Assembly: GCA_041484905.1 (NCBI GenBank)
Contig: JBGPIL010000144.1
Location: 1 to 5,957 of the forward strand
Reading direction: 5' to 3'
DNA: 5,957 nucleotides
From: JACQCE01 sp041484905
Lineage (GTDB): Bacteria; Nitrospirota; Nitrospiria; JACQCE01
A program made the position numbers and the translations under genes. A model generated the notes under the pieces. It ran no database searches. It was not told the origin of the DNA and was given only the letters and a program-made list of their open reading frames with translations. This document shows positions 1-4,609 of this stretch, piece by piece. Numbering within the stretch: position 1 is the stretch's first letter; every line of letters starts with the position of its first letter.

Positions 1-757
1 ATCGACGTCCGGTCGTTGCCGCGCCGGATTGGATCGCGCCGGCCAGTGCCCGGGTCTCGGCCAGCGGCTGAACGGCTGTGACAGTCCCCTCATCAGCCGG
101 TGGCAACAGCGGCTGGAACGGCGGCGGATCACCGGCCCGGCCTTTCGGAGGAACAATCGAATAGCGCTTCTTCCAGTCCTCATTCAGGTGGCTCGACGGG
201 CTCTGCCCCAGGAGCCGCTTGATGCCGATCGGGTCATGCCGGAACGCTCGAATGGCCCCGAGCCACTTCACACTTTTGTAGCCTTGCAGAAAAGGAACAA
301 CCAGACGCAACGGCCCGCCATGCGCCTCCGGCAGCGACACGCCGTTGAGACCATAGGCAAGCAGCACCCGAGGGTCTCTCGCCTCATCGCGTGACAGCGT
401 CTCAAAAAACACGCCGTCACGGGAATAGAAGGCGTAGTAGCCTTCCGGATGAGTTTCAACCCGGAGAAAATCGAGCAGATCGACCAGCCGGATCCCCTCC
501 CACTCCACCGATTCCGACCAGTTGAAGAGCTGGCAGACCAGCGGAATGGTGAGCCGGATGCGGGGAAGCGACGCCAGCGCGCTCCAGCCGATCAGGCGAG
601 GCTGCTCCTCCAAACTGCAGACCTCAAACCGAAGCGCCTCCAGCGTAATCGGCAGTGGGATGGGATAGAGGCAAAGGACCGGCATCGGATCGGCGTCAAA
701 ATCGATCCGGAAAAATTTATCGGCAAATTTTGGCTGAATGATGCCTTCTCGTTTCAT
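1..757 (-). CDS. Molybdopterin-dependent oxidoreductase, sulfite oxidase/YedY fold (3' end cut by window)
   Basis: Reading the minus strand from 757 gives 252 codons without a stop, running off the left edge. The protein has the features of the COG2041 sulfite-oxidase-like family: a Cys in LVCQLFNW (C75), expected to be the molybdenum ligand; then VEWEGIRLVDLL (84-95); the HGGPLRLVVP stretch (146-155); and GYKSVKW (159-165), typical of pterin contacts. From about residue 200 it becomes Pro/Ala-rich, like a linker, and what follows is unseen. I see no TAT or Sec signal near the start, so a cytoplasmic enzyme is likely unless an unseen part changes this. The substrate cannot be told. The start ATG 757 is chosen because a GGAG lies at 769-772 and because the upstream in-frame ATGs (793, 808, 814) fall in or before a terminator hairpin. 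The frame is nonetheless open up to 824, so a longer start at 793 or 814 is possible. Transcription is probably from the sigma54 promoter at 861-876. Confidence 0.88.
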   Translation of the reverse strand, partial: MKREGIIQPKFADKFFRIDFDADPMPVLCLYPIPLPITLEALRFEVCSLEEQPRLIGWSALASLPRIRLTIPLVCQLFNWSESVEWEGIRLVDLLDFLRVETHPEGYYAFYSRDGVFFETLSRDEARDPRVLLAYGLNGVSLPEAHGGPLRLVVPFLQGYKSVKWLGAIRAFRHDPIGIKRLLGQSPSSHLNEDWKKRYSIVPPKGRAGDPPPFQPLLPPADEGTVTAVQPLAETRALAGAIQSGAATTGRR

Positions 758-775
758 CTCGCGCTTCGCTCCAAA

Positions 776-804
776 TAAAAAACGCCGATCCATCAGGATC
801 GGCG
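776..804 (-). terminator. Intrinsic terminator/attenuator in the oxidoreductase leader
   Basis: On the minus strand a perfect 9-bp stem (CGCCGATCC at 804-796, GGATCGGCG at 791-783, loop TGAT) is followed at once by TTTTTT and then ATTT. This is the classic shape of a rho-independent terminator for leftward transcription. It sits about 20-45 bases upstream of the chosen start codon of the oxidoreductase and downstream of its sigma54 promoter. It should therefore either end a short RNA or attenuate the gene. No T-run follows the stem on the plus strand, so it is not a plus-strand terminator. Confidence 0.75.
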
Positions 805-820
805 CCATCGCCATATAGCC

Positions 821-840
821 GCCACACTACTCCGTGTGGC
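821..840 (-). other. Leader hairpin upstream of the terminator
   Basis: Perfect 7-bp arms GCCACAC and GTGTGGC enclose a six-base loop, read on the minus strand as GGAGTA. It lies about 10 bases after the predicted sigma54 transcription start (near 850) and before the terminator at 776-804. A GGAG ribosome-binding-like string is in the loop, and an in-frame TAG overlaps it. It could be the sensing half of an attenuator or a 5' stabilising stem; neither is shown. Pairing between its 3' side and the terminator arm is limited to about 4 bp (GGCG with CGCC). Confidence 0.5.
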
Positions 841-860
841 AGACCATCTTTATCTTATTA

Positions 861-876
861 AGCAAGTTACGTGCCG
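861..876 (-). promoter_or_regulatory. Sigma54 (-24/-12) promoter of the oxidoreductase
   Basis: The minus strand reads CGGCACGTAACTTGCT, against the sigma54 consensus TGGCACG-N4-TTGCW. Only the first T differs. The essential GG (875-874) and GC (863-862) are separated by exactly 10 bases. The predicted transcription start is near 850, leaving a leader of about 93 bases to the ATG at 757. A NifA-type site (975-990) lies about 130 bases upstream of that start, a normal enhancer distance. Confidence 0.8.
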
Positions 877-974
877 ATCATCTCCGGCCCTGCGTCATCA
901 CGTGGTCTTCTTGTTATCTCAAAGGTTCCTGCTCAAGAAACGATGAACGTGTTGCTCCATTACATCATCATTTC

Positions 975-999
975 TGTCGTCAAACCGACATTTTTGTCG
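975..999. promoter_or_regulatory. NifA-type upstream activator site, with an extra half-site
   Basis: TGTCGTCAAACCGACA (975-990) has 5-bp inverted arms TGTCG/CGACA and matches the NifA binding rule TGT-N10-ACA. A third half-site TGTCG follows at 995-999, and the heptamer TGTCGTC recurs exactly 20 bases apart (975 and 995), two helical turns. The octamer TTTTTGTC at 991-998 is also the left arm of the site at 2918-2941 near the CBS gene. The site is about 130 bases upstream of the leftward sigma54 start and about 70 bases upstream of the weaker rightward one. Confidence 0.65.
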
Positions 1000-1027
1000 T
1001 CTTCCGATCCTATTCGTCATTCAATAC

Positions 1028-1042
1028 TGGCACTACTGGCGC
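1028..1042 (+). promoter_or_regulatory. Weak sigma54-like site pointing right
   Basis: TGGCAC-TACTG-GCGC has a perfect -24 half and the required GG-N10-GC spacing, but the -12 half is GCGC instead of TTGC. It sits about 45 bases from the NifA-type site at 975-990. The two halves are also a 9-base near-repeat (TACTGGCAC, TACTGGCGC), so chance is a real alternative. If active, transcription would start near 1054 and run towards the 3' end of the activator gene on the opposite strand. Confidence 0.3.
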
Positions 1043-1088
1043 TCCTCGACATTCGACAGGAGTCACGAACCCGGACAGCGAGCGCAGT

Positions 1089-1108
1089 CCCCGCCTGTGA
1101 AGACGGGG
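1089..1108. repeat. GC-rich hairpin, copy A
   Basis: CCCCG (1089-1093) pairs with CGGGG (1104-1108); inside, CT pairs with AG around a GTGA loop, which has GNRA form. The core aligns with copy B at 1149-1183: both share the pattern CCCGC, CTG, AA, CGGGGT in the same order. Such hairpins are common as REP-like elements and at the ends of IS200/IS605-type elements, but no transposase or TnpB fragment is seen nearby. Confidence 0.45.
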
Positions 1109-1148
1109 TGAGCAAGCGAATATCAACAGGTCTCTTTCCACTCGGGTC

Positions 1149-1183
1149 GAAGAATTCCCGCGCCTGCAAAGGCGGGGTTCTTC
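1149..1183. terminator. GC-rich hairpin, copy B, overlapping the activator stop codon
   Basis: GAAGAA (1149-1154) pairs with TTCTTC (1178-1183). CCC and CGCC (1157-1164, with G1160 bulged) pair with GGCGGGG (1171-1177) around the loop TGCAAA. The TGA stop of the activator (1184-1182) lies within its right edge, so on the minus strand this is the first structure after the gene and a likely 3' end or terminator. The following bases are only moderately T-rich. It is related to copy A at 1089-1108. Confidence 0.5.
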
Positions 1184-2714
1184 AACCTTCCTTCGGCTCT
1201 TTCAATCCATATTTTTTCATTCGATACCCGAGCTGGCGCGGCGTCAACCCCAGCCGCCTGGCTGCCCGCGCTTTGACCCAGCCGGTCCGTTCGAGTGCCG
1301 CAAACACTTCGGCCCGCTCCAACTCCTGGACGCTGCGGGGAAGCGATGGGGGAGGCGCGGACGCACGCTTGGCCGGTTCTTGCGGCAGGTCGAGCAAATG
1401 TGCCAGGGCGTCGATCTCTTCGGGCGTAATCATCGGTTGCGTCGTCAGGAGCACCAGCCGTTCCAAGCAATGCTCCAGCTCGCGGACGTTGCCCGGCCAG
1501 TGATAGTCGGTCAACAGCGTCAGCGCCGAGGACGCCATCGTCACCGTCTTGCCGTGCTCGCGATTGAACCTGGCCAGAAAATAGTCCACAAGGAGAGGAA
1601 TGTCCTCCTTCCGTTCGCGCAACGGCGGGATCATGACGGGCACCACGTTCAATCGATAGTAGAGATCTTCGCGGAAGGCGCCCCGCCGCACCATCTCCTC
1701 GAGCGGCCGGTGGGTCGCAGCCAGCAGCCGGACATCAGTCTTCAGCGTCCGTTGGCCGCCCAGCCGTTCGAACCCCAACCCCTGCACCGCGCGGAGCAGC
1801 TTGGCCTGCACCGACAGCGGAATATCCCCCACTTCGTCGAGAAATAGCGTCCCGCCTTCGGCCAATTCAAACCGGCCGGGGCGCCGGGCCACGGCGCCGG
1901 TGAACGCCCCCCGTTCGTGGCCGAACAGTTCGCTCTCCAGCAGCGTCTCGGGCAGCGCTGCGCAATGGACGGCGATAAACGCGCGATTCCGGCGGGGGCT
2001 GAGCGCATGAATGGTCCGCGCGAGCAGCTCCTTGCCCGTGCCGCTTTCGCCCCGCAGGAGGAGAATGGCCCGGCTGCCGCTGACCCGGCGGATGACGTCG
2101 AAGAGCTGCTGCATCACCAGGCTGCCGCCGATGATGCCGCTCAACGCGTCGAGCGGGTTGGCGAGGGCCGGTAGCACCGGCGTCAGCACTTTCCGCACCC
2201 GGACCACCTGGGCGATCAGCGTCGCGACCACGGCGAGAAACTGCAGATCCCGCTCCAGGGCGGTCGATGCCACGCCGCCCTCCCGGTCAACGCTCAGGAC
2301 ACCCACGGTCTCCTCGTGCAGCCGGACCGGCACGGCCAGCAATGCGACGGTGCGGCCGGACAGATTCCGCCGAATGGACCGATGGAGAAATCTGGGCTCC
2401 CGGGCAAGATCGGCGATCAGCAACGGCTTGCCGTCCTTGAACACGGCCCCGGTCACCCCTTCACCGATCCGAAACCGGCCGCGGGCCCGTTCCTCTTCAG
2501 TCAACCCGTGCGCCACCTCGATCGCCAGTTCGTTCGTCTGCGGATCGAGCAACACGAGCATGCCGTGGCCCAGCCGCAGCCGCGCGTGCAGCACGGCAAG
2601 CACATGGGCGATCATCGACGACATCTCCCGGCCGGTCGCCAGGGTTTTGCTGATCTCGTAGAGAATCGCCAGTTCTTCGTTATGGCGCTCATCCGTGTGG
2701 AGCGTCGGGCTCAT
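1182..2714 (-). CDS. NifA-type sigma54-dependent transcriptional activator (GAF-AAA+-Fis HTH)
   Basis: A 510-residue enhancer-binding protein that should use ATP to open sigma54-RNA polymerase promoters. Domains in order: GAF sensor (about 27-172), short linker, AAA+ domain, and a C-terminal Fis-type HTH (about 468-503). The AAA+ part has Walker A GESGTGKE (222-229), the sigma54-contacting loop GAFTGA (269-274), Walker B GGTLFLDE (287-294), FREDLYYRLNV (347-357) and GNVRELEH (408-415). The HTH stretch GWVKARAARRLGLTPRQLGY (478-497) closely resembles that of NifA. The CX4C linker of oxygen-sensitive rhizobial NifA is absent. ATG 2714 is preferred over an upstream ATG at 2789 because GAGG lies about 7 bases before it and the GAF region starts soon after; the longer start would put a hairpin inside the coding region. 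No nif gene is in view, so I do not call it nifA. Its probable targets are the two flanking genes, whose promoters carry TGT-N10-ACA sites. Confidence 0.93.
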   Translation of the reverse strand: MSPTLHTDERHNEELAILYEISKTLATGREMSSMIAHVLAVLHARLRLGHGMLVLLDPQTNELAIEVAHGLTEEERARGRFRIGEGVTGAVFKDGKPLLIADLAREPRFLHRSIRRNLSGRTVALLAVPVRLHEETVGVLSVDREGGVASTALERDLQFLAVVATLIAQVVRVRKVLTPVLPALANPLDALSGIIGGSLVMQQLFDVIRRVSGSRAILLLRGESGTGKELLARTIHALSPRRNRAFIAVHCAALPETLLESELFGHERGAFTGAVARRPGRFELAEGGTLFLDEVGDIPLSVQAKLLRAVQGLGFERLGGQRTLKTDVRLLAATHRPLEEMVRRGAFREDLYYRLNVVPVMIPPLRERKEDIPLLVDYFLARFNREHGKTVTMASSALTLLTDYHWPGNVRELEHCLERLVLLTTQPMITPEEIDALAHLLDLPQEPAKRASAPPPSLPRSVQELERAEVFAALERTGWVKARAARRLGLTPRQLGYRMKKYGLKEPKEG

Positions 2715-2744
2715 CTGAAGACCTCGTTCGGTTCCCCGTACAAC

Positions 2745-2773
2745 ACAAAGGCGTCCCCCAGGGACGCCTTTGT
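2745..2773 (-). terminator. Perfect 13-bp hairpin in the activator leader
   Basis: ACAAAGGCGTCCC (2745-2757) and GGGACGCCTTTGT (2761-2773) are perfect inverted arms around a 3-base loop. On the minus strand the 3' arm runs into TTTGTGTTGT, a fair T-rich tail, so leftward termination or attenuation is possible. It lies about 30 bases upstream of the activator start and downstream of its predicted promoter, that is, inside the leader. Confidence 0.55.
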
Positions 2774-2797
2774 CATCACCGCACACCACCGCACAAT

Positions 2798-2833
2798 AAA
2801 AAACGCCCTCCCCCCATCACATATTTGGCGGAG
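2798..2833 (-). terminator. Second terminator-like hairpin in the activator leader
   Basis: CTCC.CC (2808-2814) pairs with GG.GGAG (2827-2833) with one mismatch and a 12-base loop. On the minus strand it is followed after four bases by TTTTTT (2803-2798). The string GGCGTTTTTTATT here also occurs right after the oxidoreductase terminator stem. The stem is weaker than the others, so the call is tentative. Confidence 0.3.
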
Positions 2834-2880
2834 AAGACGTCGGTGTCGTGCTCGCCACATCGTTGTAGCGAGTCATTTCT

Positions 2881-2910
2881 ACTCTAGGGAAACGGACGCC
2901 CCATTGTCAA
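2881..2910 (-). promoter_or_regulatory. Sigma70-type promoter of the activator gene
   Basis: The minus strand has a perfect -35 TTGACA (2910-2905), an 18-base spacer and the -10 TAGAGT (2886-2881; 4 of 6 consensus bases). The start would be near 2874, giving a leader of about 160 bases that contains the hairpins at 2798-2833 and 2745-2773. The palindrome at 2918-2941 lies just upstream of the -35, so the activator could influence its own promoter. Confidence 0.5.
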
Positions 2911-2917
2911 GCGGAGG

Positions 2918-2941
2918 TTTTTGTCCACGTTCAGACAAAAA
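2918..2941. promoter_or_regulatory. NifA-type upstream activator site of the CBS gene
   Basis: A perfect inverted repeat, TTTTTGTC (2918-2925) and GACAAAAA (2934-2941) with an 8-base spacer, contains TGT-N10-ACA (2922-2937), the NifA site rule. Its centre is about 83 bases upstream of the predicted sigma54 start near 3013. It has the same TGTC-N8-GACA form as the site at 975-990. It also sits between the divergent activator and CBS promoters. Confidence 0.75.
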
Positions 2942-2986
2942 TGGAAGAGAAGGGCTCGGGGCTGGCCCCTTGGAGCTCGGCACGCC

Positions 2987-3002
2987 TGGCACAGATGTTG
3001 CT
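2987..3002 (+). promoter_or_regulatory. Sigma54 (-24/-12) promoter of the CBS-domain gene
   Basis: TGGCAC-AGATG-TTGCT matches the sigma54 consensus in both halves, with GG (2988-2989) and GC (3000-3001) separated by exactly 10 bases. The predicted start is near 3013, leaving a leader of about 67 bases before the ATG at 3080. With the palindrome at 2918-2941 upstream and an enhancer-binding protein gene next door, this is the strongest regulatory call in the window. Confidence 0.88.
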
Positions 3003-3079
3003 GTTTGTCAGCCTGTACTGAGGCACATGCAACAACACAGGGGTCGCATTGGTCACGACACCATCACAAGGAGAACACT

Positions 3080-3508
3080 ATGCCGCCCCATTTTCGCACC
3101 ATCGGTGAAATCAAAATCTCCAACACACTCTCGACGACCGAGGAAACTTTGGCCCACGCAGTCGCCATGAAGCTCCTCACCGCCGGCTTTCAGGGTCTGC
3201 CGGTCTTGGACCAATCTGGAAGCGTGGTCGGCAAGGTCACCGAGATGGAACTGCTCAAGGCCCTGAAGAGCGGCAGGAATCTGAAACAAACGTTCATCAA
3301 GGAAATCATGGCCCCGGCACCGCCGGTGGTCAACATGGACACGCCGCTGGAACAGGCGGTGGAGATCATGGATGTCCACCACCTGCTCCGGCTGCCGGTC
3401 ATGAACGGCCGGCGCTTCGTCGGAAGCGTTACCCGCCACGACCTGCTGCGCGCCTGGCTTGGTGCGGTGTGGATCGACCATGATAGTAAGGTGACATTGA
3501 TCGGGTAA
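3080..3508 (+). CDS. Small protein with two CBS domains
   Basis: A 142-residue protein made almost entirely of a tandem CBS pair: CBS1 about residues 8-70 (AGFQGLPVLDQSGSVVGKVTEMELLKAL) and CBS2 about 75-127 (HHLLRLPVMNGRRFVGSVTRHDLLRAW). It ends with a short WIDHDSKVTLIG tail. CBS pairs usually bind adenine nucleotides (AMP, ATP, SAM) and act as sensors or partners of other proteins; the ligand here is not visible. There is no enzyme or membrane domain, so it is presumably cytoplasmic and works in trans. ATG 3080 is chosen for its strong AAGGAG at 3068-3073, six bases away; a longer upstream reading frame would overlap the sigma54 promoter. It is transcribed divergently from the activator, most likely from the promoter at 2987-3002. 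Part of its C-terminal coding end is duplicated downstream. Confidence 0.9.
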   Translation: MPPHFRTIGEIKISNTLSTTEETLAHAVAMKLLTAGFQGLPVLDQSGSVVGKVTEMELLKALKSGRNLKQTFIKEIMAPAPPVVNMDTPLEQAVEIMDVHHLLRLPVMNGRRFVGSVTRHDLLRAWLGAVWIDHDSKVTLIG

Positions 3509-3531
3509 CCTGCGTAAATCCAATGGGGATG

Positions 3532-3562
3532 ATCAAGGGGAGAGCTGGAATCTCCCCTTGAT
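3532..3562. repeat. Long hairpin 1 after the CBS gene
   Basis: ATCAAGGGGAGA (3532-3543) pairs perfectly with TCTCCCCTTGAT (3551-3562) around a 7-base loop. The 11-base outer arms are identical to those of hairpin 2 at 3686-3715, and both are preceded by GGGGAT. It starts 24 bases after the CBS stop codon and may end that transcript, although no T-run follows on the plus strand. Confidence 0.7.
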
Positions 3563-3571
3563 TCCAATATC

Positions 3572-3610
3572 TGGATCGACCCTGTTGGTAAAGTGACCCT
3601 GGTCGGATAG
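3572..3610 (+). pseudogene. Duplicated 3' end of a CBS gene (remnant)
   Basis: Thirteen codons reading WIDPVGKVTLVG and stop repeat the last 13 codons of the CBS gene (WIDHDSKVTLIG, 3470-3508). Thirty of 39 bases match, and the copies are 102 bases apart, in the same frame. Of the nine differences, five are synonymous (including TAA/TAG) and one is Ile/Val, which suggests that the copy once evolved as coding sequence. There is no start codon or ribosome site, and three in-frame stops separate it from the CBS gene. It is best read as the end of a lost tandem paralogue. Confidence 0.6.
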
Positions 3611-3685
3611 ATAAAGTCCTCAAGCGTAAGACGTAAGGGAAAACGAGCAACAGCCAGACAGCTAATGCGTATGGCGGCGGGGATT

Positions 3686-3715
3686 ATCAAGGGGAGCGGC
3701 GCCGCTCCCCTTGAT
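3686..3715. terminator. Long hairpin 2, perfect 30-base palindrome before thiD
   Basis: ATCAAGGGGAGCGGC (3686-3700) is followed directly by its exact complement GCCGCTCCCCTTGAT (3701-3715). It would fold into a very stable stem, or a cruciform in DNA. TTTAAA follows on the plus strand, so it may terminate rightward transcription between the CBS region and thiD. It shares its outer 11-base arms with hairpin 1 at 3532-3562. Confidence 0.65.
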
Positions 3716-3746
3716 TTAAACGAGTGCGAAGCACGAGTGGACACCA

Positions 3747-3775
3747 TTGCATTCAGGGGGGACGGGCCGTAGAAT
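3747..3775 (+). promoter_or_regulatory. Candidate sigma70-type promoter of the thiD operon
   Basis: TTGCAT (3747-3752; 3 of 6 consensus bases), a 17-base spacer and TAGAAT (3770-3775; 5 of 6) form a plausible promoter after the hairpin at 3686-3715. Its expected start is close to the GTG at 3782, which would make the mRNA leaderless or nearly so. Confidence 0.4.
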
Positions 3776-3781
3776 AGGCGC

Positions 3782-4609
3782 GTGACTCGACGACAAGGCG
3801 CCCCTCAACCCATTCCCCAGGCCCTGACGATCGCCACCTCCGATTCGGGCGGCGGCGCCGGCATCCAGGCCGACATCAAGGCGATCCAGGCCAATGGCGT
3901 CTTTGCGCTGTCCGCGCTGGTCGCCATCACCGCCCAGAATACAAAGACAGTCAGGATGATCCACGCGCTGCCGGGTGACGTCATCGCCGCCCAGCTCGAT
4001 GCCGTGTTTGACGATTTTACGATCGGCGCCGTCAAAACCGGCATGCTCTTCTCCGACGAGATCATCGCCACCGTCGCCGACGCGCTTCGGACACACCAGG
4101 CGCCCAATCTGGTCGTCGATCCCGTGATGATCTCCAAAAGCGGTCACGTGCTGCTGAAACCTGACGCCGTCGCGCGGATGACGCGGGAGCTCTTCCCGCT
4201 GGCGACGATTGTCACGCCCAATATCCATGAAGCGCAGCAATTGGCCGATATGCCCATCGGGTCGCTGGAAGAGGCCAAGGAAGCGGCTCTTCGGATCCAT
4301 GGCTTCGGCTGCCGGACGGTGCTGATCAAAGGCGGCCACCTGGCCGCCGCGCCGGCGACCGATCTGTTCTACGATGGCCGGCACATGACCGAACTCCCGG
4401 GCGAATGGATCGACACGCCTCACACCCATGGCACCGGCTGCACCTATTCAGCGGCGATTACGGCTCAATTGGCAAAGGGCAAACCGTTACCGGAGGCCGT
4501 CCGGGCCGCCAAACGCTACGTCACCGAGGCGATCCGCCACGGCCTGGCCATCGGCCACGGCCACGGGCCGACCCACCACTTCTATTTTCTGCCGCCCGAT
4601 CCTGTCTGA
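3782..4609 (+). CDS. thiD: Hydroxymethylpyrimidine / phosphomethylpyrimidine kinase
   Basis: A 275-residue ribokinase-fold kinase. ThiD phosphorylates HMP to HMP-P and then to HMP-PP, the pyrimidine half of thiamine, in the cytoplasm. Visible family marks: ALTIATSDSGGGAGIQADIKA (14-34) at the N-terminus, VVDPVM (111-116), TPN (145-147), IKGGH (182-186), the HGTGC anion-hole motif (216-220) and the C-terminal GHGPTHHF (260-267). The length is normal for the family. No ATG fits, so GTG 3782 is taken as the start; there is no ribosome site at a usual distance, and a candidate promoter lies right before it, so the message may be leaderless. The stop overlaps the next ATG (TGATG). First gene of a tight thiD-VOC-uppP group. 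No TPP riboswitch is visible upstream. Confidence 0.93.
   Translation: MTRRQGAPQPIPQALTIATSDSGGGAGIQADIKAIQANGVFALSALVAITAQNTKTVRMIHALPGDVIAAQLDAVFDDFTIGAVKTGMLFSDEIIATVADALRTHQAPNLVVDPVMISKSGHVLLKPDAVARMTRELFPLATIVTPNIHEAQQLADMPIGSLEEAKEAALRIHGFGCRTVLIKGGHLAAAPATDLFYDGRHMTELPGEWIDTPHTHGTGCTYSAAITAQLAKGKPLPEAVRAAKRYVTEAIRHGLAIGHGHGPTHHFYFLPPDPV

Larger units (their letters stand above)
1054..1183 (+). ncRNA. Candidate structured RNA, convergent with the activator gene
   Basis: No protein gene is supported here. If the sigma54-like site at 1028-1042 works, a transcript of about 130 bases would hold two GC-rich hairpins (1089-1108 and 1149-1183) and end near TTCTTC. This would resemble known sigma54-controlled small RNAs in layout only; I see no match to a named family. 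The hairpins may equally be repeat elements or the 3' terminator of the activator gene. Confidence 0.18.

Noticed and set aside
29..778. Plus-strand reading frames 29-394 and 449-778
   Set aside because: They lie opposite the oxidoreductase, whose minus-strand frame shows clear family motifs; the plus-strand products are low-complexity and unlike any family.
1089..1183. CRISPR array from the repeated hairpins
   Set aside because: Only two diverged units of unequal size, with no regular spacers and no cas gene.
834..1503. Plus-strand frames 834-1100 and 871-1503 in and beyond the intergenic gap
   Set aside because: No ribosome site and no recognisable domain; they overlap regulatory elements and run antisense to the activator gene.
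2715..2789. Longer activator start at ATG 2789
   Set aside because: It would make the perfect 13-bp hairpin coding and adds a non-conserved N-terminus; ATG 2714 has a GAGG at a good distance.
2825..2840. TTGGCGGAGAAGACGT as a second plus-strand sigma54 site
   Set aside because: The -12 position has GT instead of the essential GC, and the site lies upstream of the activator site rather than downstream.
2316..3170. 284-codon plus-strand frame across the activator start and promoter region
   Set aside because: It crosses the divergent promoters and is out of frame with the CBS gene; its length comes from the GC-rich codon pattern of the opposite strand.
3508..3610. Stop-codon readthrough of the CBS gene into the duplicated tail
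   Set aside because: The tail is in frame, but three stops (3506, 3515, 3530) intervene and no recoding signal is seen.
3738..3752. TGGACACCATTGCA as a sigma54 promoter before thiD
   Set aside because: GG and GC are only 8 bases apart instead of 10.
3611..3781. TPP riboswitch ahead of thiD
   Set aside because: No thi-box-like conserved core is visible in the upstream sequence, and the candidate promoter lies next to the start codon.
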